Origin: Viola odorata
Taxonomy: Eukaryota; Streptophyta; Magnoliopsida; Malpighiales; Violaceae
Assembly (NCBI GenBank): GCA_963691705.1
Contig: OY829541.1
Location: 41,743,661 to 41,807,660 of the forward strand
DNA length: 64,000 bases
Direction of reading: 5' to 3'
The notes under the pieces are model-generated. The model ran no database searches. It was given only the letters and a program-made list of their open reading frames with translations, and had not been told where the DNA came from. Shown in pieces: positions 1 through 9,707 of this stretch. The stretch's first letter is position 1. Each line of letters opens with the position of its first letter. The translations under genes were made by a program, and so were the position numbers.

Positions 1-196
1 GTCCTTTAGAGAGTGTGTCGAAGCTGGCCACCTCCATCGCTCGGATTCAAGTGGTGATCGCCATGCTGCAGCAGCGCAGGACATGCTGGGGTGCTGCTTG
101 AAGGGGATGAGGGTCACCTCTACTGACCTCACTTTGGTCATGGACTCCCTGAGAGATATTCCCGACATACCCGAGGATGCTGGCTCTAACGCCTGA
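1..196 (+). pseudogene. Antisense gene A', 3' part (Tat-1)
   Basis: This is the C-terminal part of the small antisense gene that is intact in Tat-2 at 34021-34398. It is truncated by the window edge. It matches the Tat-2 copy base for base over most of its length and ends at the equivalent stop (TGA 194-196, after A-G-S-N-A). One base is missing near position 80 compared with Tat-2, which shifts the frame. Function is unknown. The intact protein is mostly helical-looking, with no motif I recognise. An AATAAATAAA polyadenylation-like stretch follows at about 270. Confidence 0.7.
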
Positions 197-601
197 CGGC
201 GGTGGCTCCCTTTGAGCCTTTTTTCTCTTTCTGTATTTACGCAGCTGTACTTTTCAGCCGTTAGGCCATAATAAATAAACTGTTTTTATTATGCCCTTTG
301 TAACTGTTCTTCTTCTTCAATGCGCCCTTTGTTCTTTTTTGATTGGAGGCATCCTCAGCCCAACTGAAAACGAGTCAGTCATTGGACGGTTTTTTCATGA
401 CGGTTTCCTCAGTAACCGTTCTGCATTAATTTTGCGCCGCCACTTCCTTGCCAACTGATTGGGCTAATTTTTGGTTTTCCTCGATCTGTGGGAGATTTCA
501 ACAGGCGTGACTGCAAATCTAGATTTGCACTCCAGGTTGTACGCGTGTCAATTCTCAAGAGTCGCGTTGGATAATCAAAAAGCTTCCCCCATTTTTTTGG
601 C

Positions 602-609
602 TATTTAAT
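602..609 (+). promoter_or_regulatory. TATA-like box of antisense gene B'
   Basis: TATTTAAT lies about 70 bases upstream of the ATG at 680. It aligns with TATTTAAAG at 34789 in Tat-2, in the same place relative to the same gene. Confidence 0.5.
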
Positions 610-679
610 GGGATCCTATCCCATTTTTCCCATTCATCTTCTTGCTTGCTTTTCCCCTTGACAGGTTGCCTATGATTTC

Positions 680-1101
680 ATGGCTGATTCTCATTTTTTG
701 GATACTGCTGCGCGGGATTCTCCGCCAACTCCTCCGACCTCGCCAGATTCAGACAATCCTCCTCCGTCACCTCTATGGAGGTCGTTCGTCCGCTGGCGGG
801 TCGCAAAAGGCTGAGGAAAAATGCCTTAAAGGTGTCTGAAATGCTTTCTAATTCTTCCGCCCCTTCTATTCAAAAGGGGGATGAACCATCTCTTCTTCCT
901 CACTATTCGCAAAAAATGGCTCTCCCTGTCAGCGCGGGCATGGAAACGGTGACGTCAGCCATCGAGGAGGAGTCCAGCCGATCAACGATACGCATAGGAA
1001 AGAGGGTTGATGAGCCTTTTCCTCCCGTCAGTAGGGAGCTATTGTTCTCAGATGATGATGTAGTTTATTGTTGTGGTATCTCTTGGTCTGATGGTGATTA
1101 G
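680..1101 (+). pseudogene. Antisense gene B' (Tat-1), frameshifted
   Basis: The start ATG at 680 gives M-A-D-S-H-F-L-D, identical to the Tat-2 protein encoded at 34865-35296. A proline/serine-rich start (P-P-T-P-P-T-S-P-D-S-D-N-P-P-P-S-P) is followed in Tat-2 by a basic R-R-R-C-R-K-R-R-R-K segment that could act as a nuclear localisation signal. In Tat-1 a one-base deletion just after codon 34 breaks the frame. The second half continues in another frame and ends with the same acidic C-terminus, D-D-V-V-Y-C-C-G-I-S-W-S-D-G-D, stop at 1099-1101. No known domain was recognised. The C-terminal motif is the best conserved part between the copies. Confidence 0.7.
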
Positions 1102-1346
1102 TTTAGCGGATCTTGCCTCTTTGTAGATGCTGTATGGTTTTCCTTTGTTCTCCTATCGCCTTCCCGAGTCATTTCTTTAAACATCAAGGGTTGCCGCAGA
1201 GGGATATCTGTTGCTGGGTGCAACCGTCTTTCAGTTTTTTGTCAGTAACTGTCTTCTCCCAAAGACATAAATGACTGTCCACGCGTCGCTTTCTGCTCCG
1301 CACGTGTTTCACTTTTACAGGCTGTCTCTTCTTCAAGTTTGACCTT

Positions 1347-1353
1347 TATAAGG
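1347..1353 (+). promoter_or_regulatory. TATA box of antisense gene C'
   Basis: TATAAGG lies in the context ACCTTTATAAGG, which is conserved in Tat-2 at 35553-35559. It is about 190 bases upstream of the ATG at 1544. Confidence 0.6.
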
Positions 1354-1543
1354 GAACCGCTATTCTCTTTTATTACTTTTGCCAATATTTCAAAAAATTT
1401 CACACTTTCTCTTTCTCCTGTGCTTCTTCCCGTTCAAGAGAAGTTTCTGCAACTGCTCGCCGGCGCCGACGGCCGGTTTACTGGCTTTTCCGTTCCAGGT
1501 ATTCTGTTCCTCTCTCGTCGTAGTTTTATTTTTCCGGTCCCTT

Positions 1544-3745
1544 ATGTCTCATATTAAAGCCTCTGTGAGTGCCGAAAATCCCATAGATCTCGAGGATAGG
1601 AGAGCTCGTAGTATTTTTGATTGTAATGAAGTTTTGAGGCCAGAATTAGAGGAGAACGGTATCACCTTCCCCTTGGGCTACCGCCCTTATATCCCTACGA
1701 AGGATATTCGACTTCATGATGCCATGTGGGGAATGTTCCGGCTGGTTTATTTCAAGATGTTCCTTTATGGATTTCATCTCCCAATCCATACTTCTCTGAT
1801 GAAGCTGCTAAATCATTACGATCTCAATCCCGTACAAATAACTCCGCCTTCTTGGTGTGGGATTTATGCCTTTCTTCGGGCATGCGAGATGAAACATATT
1901 TTCACTCCATCCCTCGATCTATTCCGCACATTTTTCAGCTTGAGTTGTCGTGACTGCTTGGTGGATATCACCCCAAGATGGAATGATGCCATCGTGCAAT
2001 TTTTTTGGCAGAACTTTCAAGGTTTTGAGGACAACGTGGTCAACTGGAAAAATGGCTTCTTCACCCTTCGCCTGCCGTCCCACTGGTGGCGCGGGGGTTT
2101 TAACCGAGAGATTACCAGCGCCGCTTGGAAAAAAACTAGAAGTGCTATCTAGCATTGATGTGTCCCATGTTACCGCCCTGTTAGAAATAGAAGGGCCTTT
2201 CCGCATTCAGGAATTTGCTCGGCTCAGACCCTTGAAAGAGTGTGTCGTTGGTGAGTTTTTCTTTTGTCATGTTATCACTTTGATTTGCTTGCTGCATTAA
2301 CATGCTTCGCTGGCAGGTAGCACTGAGGGTCGTTCCTCCGGGGGGAATAACACTCCTCTAAACGTGGTGCCTCTTCAGACGTTACCTCCTTCTCCACCGC
2401 CTGAAAGTTCCAGCCATCCGACTATTCCACCGAGGAGAAGGAGAATTAAGACCGTCGCAAGCACAACCTTCTCGATTTCTTGAGAATTGGTTGCCGCCTC
2501 GGGGCAGAGGAGTGACTCTGAGCCGTCCTGTGACTGGAATGGTTGACAGCGATAGCGAGAGCATGAATGTCGGTTCCGAACTACGTCACGCCACCCTTGC
2601 CCAACGAGTGAAGCTTAGGGCGAGAAAAAATGATTCCGCGGCGGAGTCAACCGAGGACGATAGCGAAGAGATGGCTGTCGAGACGGAGCGTCTCTGAAAG
2701 AAAATCCGAAAAGAGAAGACTGGTCCACCGATTCCTCCCTTGAGGGAAGTTAACACAGTTCCTATCGCGGAGGTTGACACTTCTCATGTCGCGAGTACCT
2801 CGCAAGTAGCGGAGGTTGTAAAGGTGTCTTCTGCCATTCCTTCCAAAGCTAATGAGGTTTCGGCGGCGGTGGACTCACCCTTACCGCCTGGTGGCCCTGG
2901 TTCTCCGATCTCTTCCTATATTCCGGATGTGACCGTGCCAGTTTCGAACCCAAGTGTTCCTCCTGACCCTTTCCCGAGGAAGCCTCAGCCCTTATTCCTT
3001 TCTTCAATTTCGGGCATTGGTAATTCCGTAAAAAGTTGTTCTCCTCCCTATATCGCCAATCTTTCCCCTCAAAGTCCTCAAGGAAATGTCGCATACCAGC
3101 TGGATCTGTCATCTTTTGGGACTAATGGGCTTCGCGCTTTAGGGATATCGGATCCGCTATCGCGAGATGAGCTAGTAGGTTCTATAGTGGGCCAAATGTT
3201 CAGCTCTTCGAAGGACAAGGAAGAGTTCCTGAGACATCCCCCTGAAGTTCAACACTCACGCCTTCTGAACGACATGTTGGCCAGCTTCCGCAAGCTGCAC
3301 TATTTTCTCGAGGATCAGAGCGACAAAGTTCGGCGCTCTCCCAATTCGAAAGAACAACTAGACGCCGCTTTGGGGAAGGTAACAGAGCTGTCAAAGCTTC
3401 AAGTTCAAACTCGGGCAGAGTTGAATGAGTTTCGCGCCGAGTTCGCACGAGAAAAGTCAAAAGGGAAGGCTAAGATAGAACTGCTGGAGGCGGAATTGGT
3501 GGCGGCCGATAAAAGAAACTTTTTCCTTTGCGAAGAGATATCGTCCCGCGACGCGGATTTGGCCAAGGTACCCTCGAAGATAGCCTGGTGGAAAAAACAA
3601 GATCTTGGAAGTCTGTATCGCTGGATTTACGGATCTCCATCGCCAGGGAACTGTTGATCCATCTAAGTTGGCTGATGACGCCTCCAAGAAGATAACGGAT
3701 TTAGGCAAAAGCGAGGGAGATCTTCTTTCTTTCAGAGAGGAGTAG
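1544..3745 (+). pseudogene. Antisense gene C' (Tat-1), two exons, decayed
   Basis: Exon 1 (1544-2250) encodes a protein closely similar to Tat-2 gene C, including E-N-P-I-D-L-E-x-R-R-A-R-S and D-L-N-P-V-Q-I-T-P-P-S-W-C-G. This is the domain of the putative gypsy-type transposon family (Pfam Transposase_28, recalled, not searched). A GT-AG intron (2251-2315) separates it from exon 2 (2316 to about 3745), which ends in a coiled-coil-like, charged region. Damage: a frameshift near 2130 gives an early stop at 2150-2152, a small deletion near 2460 shifts exon 2, and there is a TGA at about 2695. The long open stretch 2740-3657 is the remaining exon 2 frame. It is clearly homologous to Tat-2 gene C but no longer codes for a full product. 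Confidence 0.8.
2251..2315 (+). other. Intron of antisense gene C' (65 bp, phase 1)
   Basis: The donor is GTGAGT after GTCGTTG; the acceptor is TGGCAG followed by GTAGCACTGAGGG. The exon sequences on both sides match Tat-2, which has the same splice sites at 36454 and 36520. Confidence 0.75.
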
Positions 3746-4239
3746 GGGAAGGGTGGCTACGATATCCGTGCCGACCAATAATTGGTCAAGGCTGACCCTT
3801 TAGAGGATTTTCCTCTTTATTTGCTTTTTCTGTCTTGTAATAACGCCTTATCGCGCAACAATATCTGTACTTTATTTTATATAATAACTGATCTTTGTTT
3901 CGCTTTCCCGCGTTATCTCGAAAACCGCCGGCTTGATTAACGCCATTTTGCATTATCTCCATTGTTGCAATATCGCTCTTGTCTTATTCCAGAAAATCAT
4001 TTCTGCTTTCTAGTGCATTAAATGCTCACGATCCCCTTATTAATGTGAGAGAAAAGTCGTGATGGCGCAGACACACGTGTCCATTTTTTATGATGCCACG
4101 GGCTAACGTGCTCTAGAATTTTAGCAAAATCGAAGTGCTGTCGCGCTTCTCTAGAATTGTACTCATTGCTTGAGTCTGTTCCTTGTGACGCTCTCACGCA
4201 ACGACTACAGCGTCCGTCGTTTCCTTTGACCACTAGGGT
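3746..4239 (+). other. Spacer between antisense genes C' and D'
   Basis: This noncoding spacer holds the end of C' (TTGTAATAACGCC near 3835, a possible polyadenylation region) and the upstream region of D'. It is collinear with 37990-38430 in Tat-2. No ORF or RNA gene was seen. Confidence 0.6.
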
Positions 4240-4247
4240 TATAAAAA
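4240..4247 (+). promoter_or_regulatory. TATA box of antisense gene D'
   Basis: TATAAAAA lies in the context TAGGGTTATAAAAACC, aligned with TATAAAA at 38431 in Tat-2. It is about 170 bases upstream of the ATG at 4410. Confidence 0.65.
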
Positions 4248-4944
4248 CCAACACTTATTTCTTTTTCTTACTTTTATCATCCTGCTTTCTTCATACTCTC
4301 TAGCCCGTCTTGTTTTTCCACCATTCAAGGCTCTCGAAGTGCTTTTTCTCTAAAGGTATTTCCTATTTTCTTCCATCGTCTTCTTCGTCTTTACTTTTTA
4401 TTTTCTGTCATGGTCAAGACTCACCGCCCTGAGTCGAATTCTGCCGATGAGAAAAAGATGGATATTACGGTTATAGTATCACCTCTGAAATCGCTCTCAG
4501 TGAGCATTTAGCCGCACATAATGCTGTTATCCCTGACGGTTATAAGGCCACCGTTGCCCCTGAGTCGATACGTTTGAACAACGTTTTGACGGGCAAACGT
4601 AGGGTTCTGTACGCACAAATGTTCCGTTATGGTTTCTGGCTTCCCATCGACCCTTTCATAAAACAATTGCTTGTTGCCTACGATTTGAATCCCGTCCAAT
4701 TAGCCCCACATCGAGTCTTCTGTCGAGGCTTAGAAAAAGGAGTTCTTTGTGATAAATCTTCCTGAAGCTCCTGGTTCCTGGTGGCGATCTGGGTTTAACC
4801 AAGACGTCAAGGATAACGTCTGGGGCCGGCCGGAGAGCCTTCCTCAGCGGGAACAAGGCTGGCTAGACAAATTGCTTCAACTGGAAATCAGCGTTCACAT
4901 CCGCTATCTAGCATGCGGGGCTGATATCAAGGACTGCGTTAGAT

Positions 4945-5014
4945 GTGAGTGTCGTATTGCTTCCTTCTTTATTACCGCTGATACAAATGCTAACGTTATT
5001 TTGTGATCATGCAG
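4945..5014 (+). other. Intron 1 of antisense gene D' (70 bp, phase 1)
   Basis: The donor is GTGAGT and the acceptor ATGCAG followed by CGACGGATCC. The same sites and the same length are found in Tat-2 (39318-39387). Confidence 0.75.
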
Positions 5015-5373
5015 CGACGGATCCTAATTACAAGCCTGAAAGCGTTAGGAGACGACTGAAAAGGGCCCAGGAGAGAGAAGAAAAAGAGAGGGCCGCCTCC
5101 ACGGGAGTTACTGATAACCCAACTGTACTACCTGCTGCTTCCGTGAGCCTTGCTCAAGTATCCTCTTCCTTAGCTGGTGAGGGAAATACCGACATCCCTT
5201 CAGGTATCCCCATCGTGACCGTCGCTGCCCCTCCTGTTCAGCCATCTTCTTCTAAAGTCCCTAAGGCCCTTGCCAAAGGAAAAAAGAAGAAAAGAACGAG
5301 AACTGTTGCCACTCTCACTCCTTCTCCGGATGCGGCAGCTTCTTCGGAAGTGCCTCCTCTTAACACTGCTGTT

Positions 5374-5468
5374 GTGAGTGACTTTTTGGCCGCGATATGC
5401 TGTACATTGATGTCTGTCATCATTTCATCCGTTTCTCTTATCTGCACTTTATACTGGGTTCTTTGCAG
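5374..5468 (+). other. Intron 2 of antisense gene D' (95 bp, phase 0)
   Basis: The donor is GTGAGT after GCTGTT; the acceptor is CTTTGCAG followed by GATACTGTTG. Tat-2 has the equivalent intron at 39747-39838 (92 bp). Confidence 0.7.
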
Positions 5469-6617
5469 GATACTGTTGTTGTTTCTACTTCCGCATCTCC
5501 CATAGGCGATATGGACATGGGTTATGTGCTGGGTGGTTCCAAGAAGAGACCTCGGCCGGAGGGTGAGGGTGGAAGCTTATCCTCTACTATCGCTGCGACG
5601 GAAGTGCGACCTGACAGCGCCTTCGTTTCTACGGATGTTCGCCAGAATCACCCCTCTGAGTTTCTGGTAAACATGGGTACGGGTGAGTCTTTTGGGGCTT
5701 CGCCCAATTCTTTCGGTGGGCCTGTTCACTCATATGGTCCTAACTTGGACTATCAAGAGGGTTTACAGGACTTTTCGGGCTACCATCCCCACGGTTCCTA
5801 CATCGTCCAAGGGGGCCCTTCTACATAGGTTCACCTTCCCGTTCCCCTGGCGTTTGTCCCTTCAAGCGTTCCCTTGTCGCAGCGTTCTGGCGAAGGGGTC
5901 ACCACCTTCAATTTTGCTGCGGATCTAAGTCCAATGGGCGAGTCCGGCACTGTGACTCACCAAGTTGGCTTGTATGATTTTCGTAACACAGGCTTAGCGG
6001 CTATTGAGGGCGATGGCTCGGATGAGGTTTCCGCTTTATTGGCTACCCATATATTATCGTCCGCGGCCGAATGGGAAGCTTTCCTCTCTAAGGTTGATGA
6101 TGACAAGGCGAATTCGCTGCGCTCTAGCCTCTTCACCAATTTTGTGAAGTTTCATTACTAGACAGAGCACGCGCAGCATCAGGCTGCCTCTCTTACCGCC
6201 TCCCTGTCTGAACTTTCGCGAGAGCGAAATGAGAAGAAGTTGCTGGAGGAACGTACTCAATTATTGCTGACCCAGCAGGAGCTGAAAGGGCAAGCGTCCA
6301 CCCTCGACGCGGCCTTGACAGCGGAAAGAGCCAAGAATGCTGTCCTGGAGGAAGAGAAGTCATCCTTGGCAAGGAAGAAAACTGCCCTGGAGGAAAGGAA
6401 AACCGCTCTGGAAGAGGAGTCAGCCGATAAGTGTCTGTGGCATGTCGAGGGAGCTGCCACTATTTTGGTTAATTGCTTCGAGGAGGTCAATGGAGTGGAT
6501 GCATATAAAGGCGAGGAGGTCACGAGGGCTTTCAAACAGAAGTCTGCCGACCTCAATGAAGTGGGTTTTTGCCAAGCTAAGGCAGAGGGCTGGAAACGGA
6601 GGAACCCCGAGGGCTGA

Positions 6618-7195
6618 CGCATCCTAACGTTTCACCGCCTCTTCCGTAGCTATCGGGAATTGCCAGGCTTTTTGTTTTTTGCCTCCGCGGTGTTATTGTT
6701 TTGGCCTTAGAACTTGTGACCCCTCAAAGGCATTTTCATATGTTCAAACAGTTTATATCCTTATCGCTGTCTTTCCTTTCCTTTAGTTTTCACCTTTTGA
6801 AACTCCCTTGGCGCCATTGTCGTCCCGATAACATAATGTGTTTACTTTCTCGAGCAGGCTCCTAGCGTTTCAGCAACAGAAATCGCTGAGGTCAGTATCG
6901 GGTTGGTTTTCCCGGCGAGCCTCATAATATTGCCACTTATGCGATCGTCAATCTTTCCACTGCTCGAAAAGTATTCTGCACATTTCTAATTGTAAACCAT
7001 TAGTAGCATAATGGGTTACAAGAGACGGTAATTACCCGTAGGAGCCTTTCCGCTGCCGTCATAGGGCGTTAGTACGGAAACCGCGTAAATCACTTTTTCT
7101 ATCAGCTCTGTACTTCGCTAGGGATTACGCATCTAGCTACTAGCTGGGATTTTGCGATTCTTTGCGTTTCCATCTTTCCACGATCGGCCTGGAAA
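6618..7195. other. Noncoding region after gene D'
   Basis: This is a convergent 3' region between the plus-strand gene D' and the minus-strand pol. It is collinear with 40953-41504 of Tat-2. No ORF or RNA structure was recognised. Confidence 0.6.
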
Positions 7196-7640
7196 GTGCC
7201 TCATCTTAGTGAGCCGTCGGATCAGGACAGGCCATCACAAGGATAGGACTTTTCACTTTCAGGCGTTGTCCTCGCGTCTAGAATCATGCCCTCACTTGAT
7301 GAACCGACTACACTAGTCCGGTCACTAAGATAGGACTTTTTGTTTCTAGCACGGAGTTACTATTTCCTTGGGGCGTGCCTTGTCTTGATGGGCCATCTCC
7401 ACGAGAACAGTCAGTACAAGAAAAGGACTTTTCACTCCCAAGGATTCCGGGTAGTGCCCTCACTTAGTGAGCCATCTGATCAGGACCGGCCATCACAAGG
7501 ATAGGACTTTTCACTCCCGGGGGCGCTAGGGATCTTTCAATCCCAACACTAGTTCAAGGCATGCTGGGTCATGCCCTCACTTAGTGAGCTGTCTGATCAG
7601 GACTGGCCATCACAAGGATAGGACTTTTCACTCCCAGGAT
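7196..7640. repeat. Degenerate tandem repeat downstream of pol (Tat-1)
   Basis: About five imperfect units of roughly 70-115 bases are present. Each has a core like GTGCCCTCACTTAGTGAGCC followed by ATCACAAGGATAGGACTTTT and CACTCCC. The same array is at 41505-41945 in Tat-2, so it belongs to the element. It lies between the convergent ends of pol and gene D'. Confidence 0.75.
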
Positions 7641-7745
7641 CCCCCTTTTTTATCTGCACAAAAGCAACCACAAACACCCAAGAAAGCTCTCTCACCGAGC
7701 GTTAGCTAAGGTTAGGGTTGGCATCAGTCAAAGGTGCAGATAAAA

Positions 7746-8820
7746 TCAAGTTCTAGGATAATATAATTTCAAACGAGCGATGTTCCAAGAGTTAGATAAG
7801 GGAGTACCATCGAGTGTCTCCAGATGATAGGCTCCTTTTCCGATAACACGGGTAATGCGATACGGCCCATCCCAGTTTAGACTGAGCTTCCCTACACGTT
7901 GACTAGCCGCTCACTTGTCTCTAAGCACCAGGTCGCCTGCCTTTAGCAACCGTTCTTTGACGCGCCTGTTATGATAACGGGCCATCTTTCGTTTGTAATG
8001 TTGCGTTTTCAGGAGGGTTTCTTCTCGGACCTCCGGTAACGCGTCAAGGTTAGCTCGTAACCTTTCCTCATTCAGCTCCTCCCGAAAGTGAGCCACTCGC
8101 AGGCTCATGGTACCGATTTCTACCGGCGTAACAACCTCGGTCCCGAAGGCCAATGCGAAAGGTGTTTCTCCAGTACTGGTTTTAACGGTCATGCGGTACG
8201 CCCACATCACATATGGCAGCTCGTCAGCCCACTTCTTTTTAGACCCCTCTAGGTTTTTCTTAATGCCGCTGAGGATGCTCCGGTTGGTCACTTCCGCCTA
8301 TCCATTGGTTTGCGGGTGAGCGACGGAAGAGAATCGCTGCTCAATCCCAAATTCCGAGCACTGGTCTTTGAAGAATTGGCTGGTGAACTGTGTTCCGTTA
8401 TCGCTGACTAGGATACGGGGTACGCCAAACCTCATGATGGCTTGGTGTTTGAAGAAACGCCAAGTTTTTTCCGCCGTGGCGACCACTTCAGCTTCCGCCC
8501 ACTTCGTAAAGTAGTCCACTGCCACTATTACAAATTTCAGTTGAGACGTTGCCTTTGCAAATGGGCCCACGATATCGATCCCCCATTTAGCAAAAGGACA
8601 AGGAGCGATAATCTCAGATATTTCGGTGGCGGGATGTCGAGGAATTTTAGAGAACTCCTGAAATTTCAGGCAAGTTTGCACATAGTTGTGGCAATCTCTC
8701 CGGATGGTAGGCTAGTAGAATCCAGATCTGAAAACTTGTGCAGCCAGGGTGCCACCCGACACGTGCATACCGCACACCCCTTCGTGAATTTCGCGTAGGG
8801 TGTGAAGACCTTCTTGCTCC
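7746..8820 (-). pseudogene. pol: Tat-1 integrase, three stop codons
   Basis: This Ty3/gypsy integrase begins with an HHCC zinc finger (H-T-L-R-E-I-H-E-G-V-C-G-M-H; the second cysteine pair is damaged, reading C-L-K-F instead of C-P-K-C). The DDE core follows: G-I-D-I-V-G-P-F, V-S-D-N-G-T-Q-F, and A-E-V-T-N-R for the glutamate. The C-terminal tail D-G-P-Y-R-V-T follows, with a stop at 7746. The frame is unbroken but for TAG 8712 (Trp in Tat-2), TAG 8298 (Gln) and TGA 7911 (Arg). It lies in the same frame as the RNase H and RT upstream. It is not functional as it stands, because the stop at 8298 precedes the catalytic glutamate. Confidence 0.88.
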
Positions 8821-9707
8821 GTTATACATTTGGCGGCTGGGTGAGAAAAACATCTCCGAACCAAGTCCCCGTCATAGTACATACAGCAAGCTGCCTGTTT
8901 CAGCACCCTTTTCTTTTCAGCGATATCCACAGGTAGTTCTTCGTATTTCAAGTATTTGATTACGGGAACCCGCCAGTCATTCTCGAGTTCTTCCACACAC
9001 AGAGACGCTTGCTCTTCCATGAAATAAGGTACAGATAACTCACGGTAATACACCCCTTCGGGTATGGAGGCTTCCGGGTTTGCTGCCAGCTTGGCGAGAC
9101 TGTCAGCTTCAGCGTTGTCTTCTCGGGGAATGTACTCAAAGTTGACTTGCATGCCTTCTTTCTTTATTTCCAACAGCTATCGCATTACCTTGGCGAGGTA
9201 CTGGACCATGATGGGCTCCCGAGCCTGAGAGCGCCCCAAGACCTGGTCGATTACTAGTTTGGAGTCACCACAAATTTTTAGACGTAGGTCTCCTGTTCTT
9301 CCGGTATCATGCCTACCTTTGGAAGAAAGGCTTCTCCCTATCCTGAGTCCGGCTAGTAACGCCTCGTATTCCGCTGCATTATTGGATAATGGCTGTAGGA
9401 TTCGGATGGCGTATTGTATTCGCATATCGTGCGGCCCATTTATGAAGATTCCTGCTCCAGCCAATTCTTGGTTTTTAGCTCCATCTACATGAACGATCCA
9501 GAGGTCCGTATAAGTTTCCAGGAATGGGAGATCCACATCGCCCCATTCCTCTTCGGGTACATCTGTTAACGGATCTTCTGTAAAGGTGCATTCCGCTATA
9601 AAATCCGCCAGGATTTGAGCCTTCACAAATGGCCGGGACTGATACCTCAGCCCGTATTGCTCGAGTTCGAGGGCCCAGATTAACATTCTTCCTGAGGACT
9701 CAGGCTT
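8821..9707 (-). pseudogene. pol: Tat-1 second (archaeal-type) RNase H
   Basis: This is the second RNase H domain typical of Tat elements, which hydrolyses the RNA strand of RNA/DNA hybrids. The acidic residues are visible in order: H-V-D-G-A-K-N, A-A-E-Y-E-A-L, C-G-D-S-K-L and A-E-A-D-S-L-A-K. It follows a degenerate first RNase H attached to RT. Two stops interrupt the frame: the TGA at 9708 just upstream, and a TAG at 9177-9179, where Tat-2 has a glutamate codon. No frameshift is present. Presence of a second RNase H in Tat elements is known from the literature; the assignment here is by motif. Confidence 0.85.

Larger units (their letters stand above)
4410..6617 (+). pseudogene. Antisense gene D' (Tat-1), three exons, decayed
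   Basis: The exons are 4410-4944, 5015-5373 and 5469-6617, separated by two GT-AG introns. Exon 2 is 359 bases long, exactly as in Tat-2. Exon 1 encodes a paralogue of the gene C domain (M-F-R-Y-G-F-W-L-P-I-D). It has a one-base frameshift near 4470 and, compared with Tat-2, lacks about 170 bases near 4710, where short matching sequence (CCCCA-CAT) marks the junction. Exon 2 is basic and rich in S, T and P (K-G-K-K-K-K-R-T-R). Exon 3 stays in a single frame over its whole length, with only two TAG stops (5826-5828 and 6159-6161). It ends in a strongly charged coiled coil at about 6200-6420 with repeated A-L-E-E. Function is unknown. Confidence 0.8.

Noticed and set aside
9259..9492. Plus-strand ORFs over Tat pol (also 43581-43835, 44111-44299 and others)
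   Set aside because: They are shadows of the conserved minus-strand pol frame.
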